The notes beneath the pieces were generated by a model. The model saw nothing but the letters and a program-made list of their open reading frames with translations. It was not told the DNA's origin and did no database searches. Shown here piece after piece: positions 31,952 through 40,525 of a DNA stretch of 64,000 nucleotides. The DNA lies in contig NZ_PGFE01000001.1 of the NCBI RefSeq assembly GCF_002797595.1, forward strand, positions 62,001-126,000. The letters are read 5' to 3'. A program made the position numbers and the translations under genes. Each line of letters begins with the position of its first letter. Position 1 is the first letter of the stretch. Source of the stretch: Sediminihabitans luteus. Lineage in GTDB: Bacteria; Actinomycetota; Actinomycetes; Actinomycetales; Cellulomonadaceae.

Positions 31952-33616
31952 TCAGTGCTCGGTGGCCTTCTCGGCCCCCGCGCCCGTGAGCGAACGCACC
32001 TCCATCTCGGCGAACTTCTCGGGGTGCGGCTTCTCCTTCGACAGGTAGGTGCCGACCACGCCGAGGACGAACGCGAGCGGGATCGTGATGAGTCCCGGGT
32101 TCTCGAGCGAGATGAGGTGGAAGTCGATGCCCGTGTCCTTGATCATCGACAGGCTCTCGCCGGTGACGGGGTCGACCTTGCCCGAGACGACGGGCGAGAA
32201 CGTGATGAGGACGATGCACGAGATCATGCCGCCGTACATGCTCCACAGCGCGCCCGAGGTGTTGAACCGCTTCCAGAACAGCGAGTAGATGATCGTGGGC
32301 AGGTTCGCGCTCGCCGCGACGGCGAACGCGAGCGCGACCAGGAACGCGACGTTCTGGCCCTGCGCGAAGATCCCGCCGACGATCGCGAGCACGCCGATCA
32401 CGACGACCGTGATGCGCGCGACGCGCACCTCGCCGTCGCCCGAGACCTGGCCCTTCTTGATCACGCTCGCGTAGATGTCGTGCGCGAAGCTCGCCGCGGC
32501 GGTGATCGTGAGCCCCGCGACGACCGCGAGGATGGTCGCGAACGCGACCGCGGAGATCAGGCCGAGGAGCACCTCGCCGCCGAGCTCGTACGCGAGCAGC
32601 GGGGCCGCGGAGTTGACCCCGCCGGGGGCCGCCTTGATCGTGTCCGCACCGACGAGCGCCGCGGCCCCGTAGCCGAGGACGAGGGTGAACAGGTAGAAGA
32701 TGCCGATGAGCCAGATCGCCCAGACCACGGACCGGCGCGCGGCCTTGGCGTCGGGCACCGTGTAGAAGCGCATGAGCACGTGCGGCAGACCCGCGGTGCC
32801 CAGCACGAGCGCGAGCGCGAGCGACAGGAAGTTGAGCTTCGACAGCGACGTGGCGCCGTACGCCTTACCCGGCTCGATGAGTGCCTCGCCGCCCTCGCCC
32901 GCCCGGTCGATCGCCGCCTGGAACAGGTCGGAGATGTTGAACCCGAACTTCGCGAGAACCCAGGCCGTCATGACGGCGGCGCCGATGATGAGCAGCACGG
33001 CCTTGACGATCTGGACCCAGGTGGTGCCCTTCATGCCGCCGACCAGCACGTACAGGATCATGAGCGCGCCGACCACGGCGATGACGACGCTCTGCCCGGC
33101 CGTCGAGGAGATCCCGAGCAGCAGGGCGACCAGGCCGCCCGCGCCCGCCATCTGCGCGAGCAGGTAGAAGAACACCACGAGCAGGGTCGCGAGCGCCGCG
33201 GCCATGCGCACGGGGCGCTCCTTGAGCCGGAACGACAGCACGTCGGCCATCGTGAAGCGGCCCGTGTTGCGCAGCAGCTCGGCGACGAGCAGCAGCGCGA
33301 CGAGCCACGCGACGAGGAACCCGATCGAGTACAGGAACCCGTCGTACCCGTTGACGGCGATCGCGCCGCAGATACCGAGGAAGCTCGCGGCCGAGAGGTA
33401 GTCGCCCGCGATCGCGGTGCCGTTCTGGGCGCCCGTGAAGCTGCGGCCGCCGGCGTAGTAGTCCTCGGCGGACTTGTTCTGCCGCGACGCGCGCAGCACG
33501 ATCACGAGCGTCACGGCGACGAACGCGCCGAAGATCGCGATGTTGACGGCCGGGTTGCCGATCTTCTCGGTCTCGGCGGCGGCGTGCAGGCCCGCGGCCA
33601 GGGTCAGGGCGCTCAC
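31952..33616 (-). CDS. actP: ActP-type sodium/acetate symporter
   Basis: A 554-residue member of the solute:sodium symporter family with about 13-14 membrane helices. Typical stretches are YYAGGRSFTGAQNGTAIAGDYLSAASFLG, GTAGLPHVLMRFYTV and AFAVAASANLPTI. The pairing with a small DUF485 gene directly upstream (4-nt overlap) is the standard actP arrangement, so import of acetate or another short monocarboxylate is likely. No catabolic gene for acetate is adjacent. Confidence 0.9.
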   Translation of the reverse strand: MSALTLAAGLHAAAETEKIGNPAVNIAIFGAFVAVTLVIVLRASRQNKSAEDYYAGGRSFTGAQNGTAIAGDYLSAASFLGICGAIAVNGYDGFLYSIGFLVAWLVALLLVAELLRNTGRFTMADVLSFRLKERPVRMAAALATLLVVFFYLLAQMAGAGGLVALLLGISSTAGQSVVIAVVGALMILYVLVGGMKGTTWVQIVKAVLLIIGAAVMTAWVLAKFGFNISDLFQAAIDRAGEGGEALIEPGKAYGATSLSKLNFLSLALALVLGTAGLPHVLMRFYTVPDAKAARRSVVWAIWLIGIFYLFTLVLGYGAAALVGADTIKAAPGGVNSAAPLLAYELGGEVLLGLISAVAFATILAVVAGLTITAAASFAHDIYASVIKKGQVSGDGEVRVARITVVVIGVLAIVGGIFAQGQNVAFLVALAFAVAASANLPTIIYSLFWKRFNTSGALWSMYGGMISCIVLITFSPVVSGKVDPVTGESLSMIKDTGIDFHLISLENPGLITIPLAFVLGVVGTYLSKEKPHPEKFAEMEVRSLTGAGAEKATEH

Positions 33617-33954
33617 AGGGCACCGTCCTCGATCTCGCGACGCAGCGCGTCAGCCGGCGGGTCGAACTTCTTGTTGGCCCAGCGCGCGTAGACCATCGTG
33701 ATCACGAAGGTCGAGACGAACTGGCCGAGGCCGAGCAGCAGCCCGACCGTGATCGTGCTGTCGCCCACGCGGATCGACATGAAGTCGTGCGCGTAGTCGG
33801 CGAGCAGGACGTAGACGAGGTACCAGACGAGGAACAGCGCGGTCATCGGGAACACGAAGTTCCGGAACCGGCGCCGCAGCTCCTGGAACTCGGGTGATCG
33901 TTGGACGCGCTGGTACTCGGTCTCCTGGACGGGTACCGCGGTGTCGTCGGACAT
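33613..33954 (-). CDS. DUF485 membrane protein, ActP partner
   Basis: A 113-residue protein with two membrane helices (about 33-55 and 70-95) and the DUF485 pattern (SPEFQELRRRFRNFVFPMTALFLVWYLVYVLLADYA is the core, residues 20-54). It is encoded directly before the symporter, its usual place. Role unknown; probably a subunit or stability factor of the transporter. Confidence 0.9.
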   Translation of the reverse strand: MSDDTAVPVQETEYQRVQRSPEFQELRRRFRNFVFPMTALFLVWYLVYVLLADYAHDFMSIRVGDSTITVGLLLGLGQFVSTFVITMVYARWANKKFDPPADALRREIEDGAL

Positions 33955-34116
33955 GACGCCTCCGGGTGTCGGGGTCGGTCCGCGTCGTCGCGGACCGTCG
34001 GGCTTCGTCGCCCGAGGCCACTATGACCCCGATCACACCGGGTGAGAATTCACGATCTCTCCACACATGGGCACAGGTTCTGCACCTTTGCTACAAAGCG
34101 GGTGCAGCCCCCGGCG

Positions 34117-34908
34117 TCACGAACGGACGTAGGTCAGGTCGACGACGTCGCGGCCGGCCTTCGCGGCCTTGTTCTCGAAGCCCGTCAGGACGCGCCCCTC
34201 GAACCGCGGCGCGTGCGCGCCCGGGCCGTGGGCGTTCGTGAACGCGCTGCTCGCCTCGACGACCTCGATCATCTGCTCGGCGTACTCGGCCCAGTCGGTC
34301 GCGAGCCGCCAGGTGCCCCCGGGGCGCAGCGCACGCGCCGCGAGCTCGACGAACGGCGGCGCGACGAGCCGTCGCTTGGTATGCCGCGCCTTGTGCCACG
34401 GGTCCGGGAAGAACACCCAGAGCTCGTCCACCGACCCCGGGGCGAGCGCGTGCTCGAGCACCTCGGGCGCGTTCGCCTGCATGAGCCGCACGTTCGTCAG
34501 ACCCGCCCTGATCGAGCGGTAGACGGTCTGCCCGAGGCCCGGGGTGTAGACCTCGAGGGCGAGGAAGTCGCGCTCGGGCGTCGCCGCCGCGGCCGCGACC
34601 ACGGCCTCGCCCTGGCCCGAACCGACCTCGACCACGAGCGGCGCCCGGCGCCCGAACGACGCCTCCGGGTCGAACGACCAGCGCGGGTCGACCGACGTGC
34701 GGGCCGCCAGACGCGGCACCTCGACCACGAACTCGTCGCGACGGGTGTCCCACGCCTCCTGCTGGCGCACGTTCATGCGTCCGCTGCGGCGCACGAACGA
34801 CACCGGGGTCGTGCGGAACGCCGGCTGGTCGGCGGCCCCGACCGGCGGCTCGCCCGGGCGGGCGGCGTCCGGCACGAGCGACGGGAGGGACTCGACGTTC
34901 TCAGGCAT
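34117..34908 (-). CDS. trmB: tRNA (guanine-N7)-methyltransferase TrmB
   Basis: A 263-residue SAM-dependent methyltransferase forming m7G46 in tRNA. The SAM-binding VEVGSGQGEAV lies at about 92-102, and the diagnostic LWVFFPDPWHKARHTKRRLV lies at about 160-180. The first 60 residues are an extension typical of actinobacterial members. TATCCT (34915-34920, minus strand) lies 6 nt before the ATG. A terminator separates it from the chitinase gene upstream. Confidence 0.93.
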   Translation of the reverse strand: MPENVESLPSLVPDAARPGEPPVGAADQPAFRTTPVSFVRRSGRMNVRQQEAWDTRRDEFVVEVPRLAARTSVDPRWSFDPEASFGRRAPLVVEVGSGQGEAVVAAAAATPERDFLALEVYTPGLGQTVYRSIRAGLTNVRLMQANAPEVLEHALAPGSVDELWVFFPDPWHKARHTKRRLVAPPFVELAARALRPGGTWRLATDWAEYAEQMIEVVEASSAFTNAHGPGAHAPRFEGRVLTGFENKAAKAGRDVVDLTYVRS

Positions 34909-34938
34909 CCGTCCAGGATATTCGCCGCGGAGTCGGCC

Positions 34939-34974
34939 GTGCCCCGGCGAGCGGACGAACGCTCGCCGGGGCAC
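34939..34974 (-). terminator. Terminator after the chitinase gene
   Basis: A perfect 15-bp stem GTGCCCCGGCGAGCG and complement around a GACGAA loop, 40 bp beyond the chitinase stop. The trmB promoter (34915-34920) follows it. Confidence 0.85.
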
Positions 34975-35013
34975 GATCTCGGTGTCGGCGACCTCGGTCG
35001 CCGCACCGGAGGG

Positions 35014-36009
35014 TCAGCAGGTCAGGTTCGACCCGGTCGTGGTGCCGAGGATCTGCGTGAAGCGCTGGAACGACGCGACACGGCTGTTGACCTGGGCGGT
35101 GTTGCCGCCGTTGCACTCGAGCGAGCCGTTGATCGAGCGGATGGTCTCGCCGAAGCCACGGTTGTTGACGATCGCGGCGTGCCCCGTCATCGTGCCCGGG
35201 CCGGTCTGGGTGTTCCAGTACCACAGGCCGGTCGCCATGGCGACGGCCGGGTCGGTCTGGACCAGGTTCGGGTTGTTGAGCAGGTCGATGCCGAGCGCGT
35301 CACCCGCGGCCTTGTAGTTGTAGTTCCAGCTCAGCTGGATCGGCCCGCGGCCGTAGTACATGGCCTGGCCGGCCGGGCAGCCGAACGGCTGCGTCGGGTC
35401 GCAGTAGTGCGGGTAGTTCGCCGTGTTGATCTCGGTGATGTAGCGCAGGCCACCGGTCTCGTGGTCGACGTTGGCGAGGAACGCCGCGGCCTCGCGCTTG
35501 GCGATCTCGGTGCCGCCCGTCGTCGCGAAGGCGGGGTACGACTTCGTCGCCTCGACGAGGCCCTCGTAGGTGTAGAACGCGTTGCGGTTCGGGAACATCT
35601 GCTCGAACTGCGCCTTGGACACCACGAACGAGCCCGGGTTCTGCGTGGGGCTCACGGTCGGCGTGGGCGTCACGGTCGGCTTCGGCGTCGTCGTGGGCGT
35701 GGTCGTGGGCGTCGGGGTGCTCGTGCCGCCGCACGCGCCCTGGTCGCGCCACACGCCCCACTCGCCGGTGCTGCCGGGCTTCTCGCCCGTCGTCCACCAG
35801 CCGGCGCGCCAGTTCTTGCCGTCCTGGGAGACGACGGCGCCGCCGGTGTACACCGACGACGAGGACCACGCGGCGGCGCACGCCGTCGCGGCGGCGGCGC
35901 GCTGCGGCGAGACGACGGACAGGGTCAGGGCGATCGAGGCCACGAGGCCCAGGATCGCCAGGAGCACGGACGCGCGCTGCGCGACGTGCGGGGTGGATGC
36001 GGTACGCAT
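35014..36009 (-). CDS. Secreted GH19 chitinase with CBM5/12 domain
   Basis: A 331-residue secreted protein. The signal peptide ends near residue 41 (SPQRAAAA). A chitin-binding CBM5/12 module (about 43-93; CAAAWSSSSVYTGGAVVS, WWTTGEKPG) is followed by a Thr/Pro linker (about 95-125) and a GH19 domain. Catalytic region VDHETGG contains the general acid Glu, and YYGRGPIQLSWNYNY is the family signature. It cleaves chitin outside the cell. The amino-sugar uptake locus at 53682-60123 could take up the products. Confidence 0.93.
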   Translation of the reverse strand: MRTASTPHVAQRASVLLAILGLVASIALTLSVVSPQRAAAATACAAAWSSSSVYTGGAVVSQDGKNWRAGWWTTGEKPGSTGEWGVWRDQGACGGTSTPTPTTTPTTTPKPTVTPTPTVSPTQNPGSFVVSKAQFEQMFPNRNAFYTYEGLVEATKSYPAFATTGGTEIAKREAAAFLANVDHETGGLRYITEINTANYPHYCDPTQPFGCPAGQAMYYGRGPIQLSWNYNYKAAGDALGIDLLNNPNLVQTDPAVAMATGLWYWNTQTGPGTMTGHAAIVNNRGFGETIRSINGSLECNGGNTAQVNSRVASFQRFTQILGTTTGSNLTC

Positions 36010-36120
36010 CGGAACCTCCGGGAGGATAGGGACGAATTCACCCGAGCCTGACCCTGCTCACCCGACGTGAGCAACCCCCGTACGCGGTTCCCCCTACGGG
36101 GACGGCGCCCGCTCCCGGTA

Positions 36121-36190
36121 CGACGAGACTTCCGGAACGACGAGACTTCCGGGAACGACGAGACTTCCGAGAACGACGTGACTCCCGGAA
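36121..36190. repeat. 17/18-bp tandem repeat upstream of the chitinase gene
   Basis: Four units of CGACGAGACTTCCGGAA with one extra base in two copies, between the tRNA-Lys terminator and the chitinase promoter region. The remaining part of 36010-36196 contains no gene. The repeat could carry a regulator site or be a simple slippage product. Confidence 0.85.
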
Positions 36191-36196
36191 CGACGA

Positions 36197-36230
36197 AGGC
36201 CCCGGCCGGTGTCTCCACCGGCCGGGGCCT
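36197..36230 (-). terminator. Terminator after tRNA-Lys
   Basis: A perfect 15-bp stem AGGCCCCGGCCGGTG and complement around TCTC, 10 nt beyond the tRNA 3' end on the minus strand. Confidence 0.85.
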
Positions 36231-36239
36231 CGTGCACTG

Positions 36240-36312
<73 letters not shown>

Positions 36313-36423
36313 AACAGGAAGAACGTTAGCAGCGGTCGGGCCGCGGTGTGAAATCGGATCCGGCCACCAGCGCTGTGACCTGCACGACAACCCTTCCGGA
36401 CTCGCCCGCGACGCCCTGGGAGG

Positions 36424-36759
36424 TCACATGTAGAGCCCGGTCCCGCCGCCGTCGTCCGGCACGTGCGCGACCCCGTGCACGTCGCGCTCGCGCAGCAGCA
36501 CGAGGTCCTTGCCGCCGAGCGTGACCTCGGCACGGTCCTCGGGGTCGAACAGCACGCGGTCGCCCACCGCGACCTGGCGCACGTGCTCGCCGGCCGCGAC
36601 GACCACGGCCCACGCGAGCTTCTTGGGGCCGGCCGCGGTCGCGGGGATCACGAGGCCGGCGGACGACTGCCGCTCGGAGGCGTCCTTCTCGGGGTCGACC
36701 AGGATCCGGTCGTGCAGCATCCGCACGGGAGGCGGGGTGTCGGGGGTGTTCGCGTTCAC
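36424..36759 (-). CDS. GroES-like (chaperonin-10 fold) small protein
   Basis: A 111-residue protein with the Cpn10 pattern: MLHDRILVDPEKD at the start of the fold, SSAGLVIPATA as mobile-loop equivalent, VAVGDRVLFDPEDRAEVTLGGKDLVLLRERDVHGV as the closing barrel (residues 63-98). It is not the main groES, since no groEL is nearby and the loop differs; probably a stand-alone GroES-like paralogue known in actinobacteria. TAGCGT (36767-36772, minus strand) lies 7 nt before the GTG. Confidence 0.82.
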   Translation of the reverse strand: MNANTPDTPPPVRMLHDRILVDPEKDASERQSSAGLVIPATAAGPKKLAWAVVVAAGEHVRQVAVGDRVLFDPEDRAEVTLGGKDLVLLRERDVHGVAHVPDDGGGTGLYM

Positions 36760-36832
36760 GCGGTCCACGCTACCGGCGTCGGTGCGGTCGCCTAGGCTCG
36801 TGCCGCACCCGCACACCGATCCAGGAGGACCC

Positions 36833-37309
36833 ATGTCCGCTCGTCTCGCCGTCGGCGACGTCGCCCCCGACTTCACGCTCCCCACCGCGGACGGCGGCAC
36901 GGTCAGCCTGTCCGCGCTGCGCGGCCGGTCCGTGGTGGTCTACTTCTACCCCGCCGCCGCGACGCCCGGCTGCACCACGCAGGCGTGCGACTTCCGCGAC
37001 TCGCTCGCGTCGCTCGCCGGCGCCGGGTACGAGGTCGTCGGCGTCTCGCCCGACCCGGTCGCCAAGCTCGCGACGTTCGCCGCGGACGAGTCGCTCACGT
37101 TCCCGCTCGCGTCCGACGTCGAGCGGACCACGCTCGAGGCCTACGGCGCGTGGGGCGAGAAGAAGCTCTACGGCAAGGTCGTCACGGGCGTGATCCGCTC
37201 GACGGTGGTCGTGGACCCCGAGGGCAAGGTCGCGCTCGCGCAGTACAACGTCAAGGCCACGGGGCACGTCGCCAAGCTCCGCCGCGACCTCGGCATCGAC
37301 GCGCGCTGA
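36833..37309 (+). CDS. bcp: Thioredoxin-dependent peroxiredoxin Bcp/PrxQ
   Basis: A 158-residue AhpC/TSA-family protein: peroxidatic Cys 47 in TPGCTTQACDF with resolving Cys 52, the PrxQ spacing. It reduces hydroperoxides using thioredoxin, which is encoded 1.7 kb away. The usual Lys/Asp just before TPGC are both Ala (YPAAATPGC), a mild deviation. AGGAGG lies 5 nt before ATG 36833. Confidence 0.92.
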   Translation: MSARLAVGDVAPDFTLPTADGGTVSLSALRGRSVVVYFYPAAATPGCTTQACDFRDSLASLAGAGYEVVGVSPDPVAKLATFAADESLTFPLASDVERTTLEAYGAWGEKKLYGKVVTGVIRSTVVVDPEGKVALAQYNVKATGHVAKLRRDLGIDAR

Positions 37310-37341
37310 GGCGGGCCCGGCCGTCGCGGCCGGACGCGACG

Positions 37342-37372
37342 GAGCCCGGCCGGACGTCGTCCGGCCGGGCTC
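37342..37372. terminator. Terminator between bcp and tRNA-Leu (convergent)
   Basis: A perfect 14-bp stem GAGCCCGGCCGGAC and complement with a GTC loop. It can end both bcp (plus) and tRNA-Leu (minus). Confidence 0.8.
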
Positions 37373-37379
37373 GGCGTCG

Positions 37380-37461
37380 TGCGCGAGGCGGGACTCGAAC
37401 CCGCACGCCCGAGGGCACCAGGACCTAAACCTGGCGCGGCTGCCAGTTACGCCACTCGCGC
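37380..37461 (-). tRNA. tRNA-Leu (anticodon TAG)
   Basis: An 82-nt class II tRNA on the minus strand: acceptor GCGCGAG/CTCGCGC (37461-37455 with 37387-37381), long variable arm TGCCCTCGGGCGT, anticodon loop TTTAGGT with TAG. CCA is not encoded. Confidence 0.93.
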
Positions 37462-37563
37462 GCGCAGCCATCCTATGCGGGACGCCCGGATGCACCGGTG
37501 CGGGCCTACGGATAGCGTCGACGGTGCCCCGGGTCCGGGGCGCACCGACACCAGGGGGCGACG

Positions 37564-38550
37564 ATGCCGACCACACCCGTGCCTGACGGCTGGAAGGGTG
37601 GGTTCTCGACGTCGGACCCCGCCTTCGAGTACCCGGACCCCGACCTGAGCTCGCTACGGCTGCTCGACAACATGGCGAACATCGACCGCCTCACGCGCCA
37701 GCAGGCGGTGCTGTGGCCCGAGTTCAGCTGGCAGACCGTGAGGGGCGACGAGGCGTCCCGGTGCTTCCAGATGTTCGCCCCGGACATCTCGCGCCTGGGG
37801 TACGACGACGCGGGTCGGGTCTGGTCGATCATCTGCCCCCAGCAGGGCACCTGCTCGCCGACGGTCGGCGCGCTCAACGTCGAGGTCTCGGTCACCGGGC
37901 AGCGTGGCTGGGTCGACGAGCCGTCGCGCGCACGGGCCGCCGACCTCACGGTCGAGGGCAAGGTCTGGTTCTCGCCGAGCGCGACCGCCTCACCGCTCGT
38001 CGCCGTGCTGTGGCGTCTCTTCGCCGACAACGGACTCCCGTTCCCCGCGTCCAAGGAGCACGCGATCCGGGTCAGCACCCACCGCGTCGGCGTCCCGGAC
38101 GACGCCGCCTTCTCGCTGCGGGACGGGCTCAGCCCGGACTTCACCAACCCGACCTTCGCCCTGCACGACGTCGAGGCGTGGGCGGTCGGCAACCTCTCGG
38201 TGCAGATCGGCGCGGTCCGGCCGAGCGGCGACGCGGTCGTCGACGAGTTCAACGCGCTCGTGATCGACGCGTTCAACCTGTGGACCGGCAACCTGCTGCG
38301 CGAGGGCAACGTGCTGACGTGGAACGTGTGGTTCAACCAGCCCGAGCTCGTGTGCGTGAAGGAGTGGAAGGACCACGCCGAGAGGTGGCGCCGGTCGATC
38401 GACGCCGACCACGGCAGCCCGGACGGTGACGGCACCCCCGCCCGCTACTTCAACGGGCGGCCCTTCGCCGCGGACGTCGCCGCCGAGGCCGCCGAGCGCG
38501 AGGCGATCGTGCGGTTCCTCGACCGTCACCTCGCGCTCGGGCGCGACTGA
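37564..38550 (+). CDS. Conserved-looking protein of unknown function (328 aa)
   Basis: I do not recognise a family. The protein is soluble, with no signal or membrane segment, a balanced globular composition and many aromatic residues (LWPEFSWQTV, VWFSPSATASP, TGNLLREGNVLTWNVWFNQPELV). Two cysteines lie close together in ICPQQGTCSP (about 97-106). The tail 300-328 is an acidic/Ala helix. A GGGGGCGACG stretch precedes ATG 37564. It stands alone between tRNA-Leu and the convergent thioredoxin gene. Confidence 0.7.
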   Translation: MPTTPVPDGWKGGFSTSDPAFEYPDPDLSSLRLLDNMANIDRLTRQQAVLWPEFSWQTVRGDEASRCFQMFAPDISRLGYDDAGRVWSIICPQQGTCSPTVGALNVEVSVTGQRGWVDEPSRARAADLTVEGKVWFSPSATASPLVAVLWRLFADNGLPFPASKEHAIRVSTHRVGVPDDAAFSLRDGLSPDFTNPTFALHDVEAWAVGNLSVQIGAVRPSGDAVVDEFNALVIDAFNLWTGNLLREGNVLTWNVWFNQPELVCVKEWKDHAERWRRSIDADHGSPDGDGTPARYFNGRPFAADVAAEAAEREAIVRFLDRHLALGRD

Positions 38551-38617
38551 GGCCCAGTCAGCGGGTGCCGACCGGGCCTCGGGACGCGTGGCGACGCGGG
38601 TTCCGCCGCAGCGGGGA

Positions 38618-38995
38618 TCAGGCCTGCGCGGCACCGTCCTGCTGCGCGGCGATCTGCTGGCGCACGTCGTCCATGTCGAGACCCTTGACGGCCTCGACGA
38701 CCTGCGCGAGCTGCGGCGCGGGCAGCGCACCGGGCTGCGAGAAGACGAGGATGCCCTCGCGGAACGCCATGAGCGTCGGGATCGACGTGATGTTGGCGGC
38801 CGCGGCGAGGCCCTGCTGCGCCTCGGTGTCGATCTTGCCGTGCACGATGTCCGGGTTCGCGTCCGAGGACTTCTCGAACACGGGACCGAACTGCTTGCAC
38901 GGGCCGCACCACTCGGCCCAGAAGTCGACCAGGACGATGTCGTTGTCCTTGATCGTCTGCTCGAACGTGGTGTCGGTGAGCTCCAGGGTGGGCAT
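38618..38995 (-). CDS. trxA: Thioredoxin
   Basis: A 125-residue thioredoxin with FWAEWCGPC (Cys 30, Cys 33) and the cis-Pro in TSIPTLMAF. The C-terminus is about 18 residues longer than E. coli TrxA (DVRQQIAAQQDGAAQA). It is a general disulfide reductant and likely electron donor for Bcp. It is convergent with the preceding unknown gene. Confidence 0.93.
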   Translation of the reverse strand: MPTLELTDTTFEQTIKDNDIVLVDFWAEWCGPCKQFGPVFEKSSDANPDIVHGKIDTEAQQGLAAAANITSIPTLMAFREGILVFSQPGALPAPQLAQVVEAVKGLDMDDVRQQIAAQQDGAAQA

Positions 38996-39130
38996 GGTGG
39001 TCCTTCCGTCGGTGTCACCTAGGGCAGCACGCCACGCGCGCCAGGTATTCCCGGGTGCCCCCGGGGGCTCGCCGCCAGCCGACACGCGCCCGATGGCAGC
39101 GCTCCCGCTCCGAACGCTTACCCTGCTCGC

Positions 39131-40525
39131 ATGAACAGGCCCGCGCAGCTGCGCCCCGGCACCGTCGCCCGCTACGCCGTCGGGTCGGTCGGCACGGGCG
39201 GGTTCGCGACCCTGCCCGGGCTCGTCCTGATCTACTACCTGACCGACGCCCTCGCCGTGCCCGCGCTGCTCGCGGGCACCATCGTCACGGTCGCCAAGAT
39301 CTGGGACGTGCTCGTCTCGCCCGCGGTCGGGCAGCTCAGCGACGCCGACGCCGCGCGCACCGGGTCGCGGCGGCGGCTCATGCTCGCGGGCGGGCTCACG
39401 CTGCCCGTGTTCTTCGCGCTCACGTTCGCGGTGCCGCGCTCGCTCGACCCCGGCGCGGCCGGGCTGTGGGTGCTCGTCGCGTTCCTGCTCACCGGGACGG
39501 CGTTCAGCCTCTTCCAGGTGCCGTACATCGCGCTGCCCGCCGAGATCGCGCACACCTACGACGACCGCACGCGCCTGCTCTCGTGGCGTGTGGCGATCCT
39601 CGCGGTCGCGATCCTCGCGTTCGGGGCCGGCGGGCCGCTCCTGCGCGGGGAGTCGACCGACTTCGCGGGGTACCTGCGCATGGGCGTCGTCGCGGGGCTC
39701 GTGATCGGCGTCGGCATGGTCGTCGCGGCCGGCGCCGCACCCCGCGCTCCGCTGACCGGCACGGTCGCCGCCGCGCGTCGGCCGACGGTGCGCGGGGTGC
39801 GCGAGGTCGTCGTCGCCTCGGTCCGCGAGAGCGCGGCGGCGCTGCGCCGCAGCCAGCCGTTCCGCACGCTGTTCACGACGTTCGCCCTCCAGGCGCTCGC
39901 GACCGGCCTCATGCTCGCCGGCGCGCAGTACGTCGCGACCTACGTGCTCGACTCCGAGGCCGCGGTGAGCATCCTGTTCGCGGCGCTCATCGCTCCCGCG
40001 CTGCTCACCATGCCGCTGTGGACCCGCCTCGCGGGGCGGGTCGGCAAGGAGCGCGCGTTCGTCGTCGCCACGGTCCTGTTCGTCGTCGGCGCCGCCGCGA
40101 TGCTCCCGCTCGCGTGGGTGCCCGGCGTCTGGGTCTACGCGACCACGGCCCTGGTGGGCGTCGCGTACGCGGGCATGCAGGCACTGCCGCTCGCGATGCT
40201 GCCCGACGTGATCCAGGACGACGCCGAGCGCACCGGCACCGCGACGGGTGCCGACGGCGGCACGTTCAGCGGGCTGTGGACCGCGGGCGAGACGACGGGC
40301 ATGGCGCTCGGCGGCGGCCTGCTCTCGCTCGTGCTCGCCGTGACCGGGTTCGTCTCGACCACGAGCGGCGTCGACGCGACCCAGCCCGGCTCCGCCGTCC
40401 TCGGCATCTCGCTCGCCTTCTCCGTGCTGCCGGCGACACTGGCCGCTGTCAGCATCGTGCCGCTCGTGCGGTACGGTCTGCGACGGGGGCACTTCGAGGA
40501 AGCCCGACCGATGGAGACCCCGTGA
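39131..40525 (+). CDS. MFS transporter of the GPH/MFS_2 type
   Basis: A 464-residue protein with 12 membrane helices. The N-terminal motif YYLTDALAVPALLAGTIVTVAKIWDVLVSP and GQLSDADAARTGSRRRLM (loop 2-3) match the sugar/cation symporter MFS_2 family, as does LPLAMLPDVIQDDAERTG. TACCCT (39119-39124) lies 6 nt before the ATG. It overlaps the PLP enzyme gene by 4 nt, so the two are co-translated, and its cargo may be the substrate or product of that enzyme. The family can carry sugars, but also lipids and other amphiphiles. Confidence 0.82.
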   Translation: MNRPAQLRPGTVARYAVGSVGTGGFATLPGLVLIYYLTDALAVPALLAGTIVTVAKIWDVLVSPAVGQLSDADAARTGSRRRLMLAGGLTLPVFFALTFAVPRSLDPGAAGLWVLVAFLLTGTAFSLFQVPYIALPAEIAHTYDDRTRLLSWRVAILAVAILAFGAGGPLLRGESTDFAGYLRMGVVAGLVIGVGMVVAAGAAPRAPLTGTVAAARRPTVRGVREVVVASVRESAAALRRSQPFRTLFTTFALQALATGLMLAGAQYVATYVLDSEAAVSILFAALIAPALLTMPLWTRLAGRVGKERAFVVATVLFVVGAAAMLPLAWVPGVWVYATTALVGVAYAGMQALPLAMLPDVIQDDAERTGTATGADGGTFSGLWTAGETTGMALGGGLLSLVLAVTGFVSTTSGVDATQPGSAVLGISLAFSVLPATLAAVSIVPLVRYGLRRGHFEEARPMETP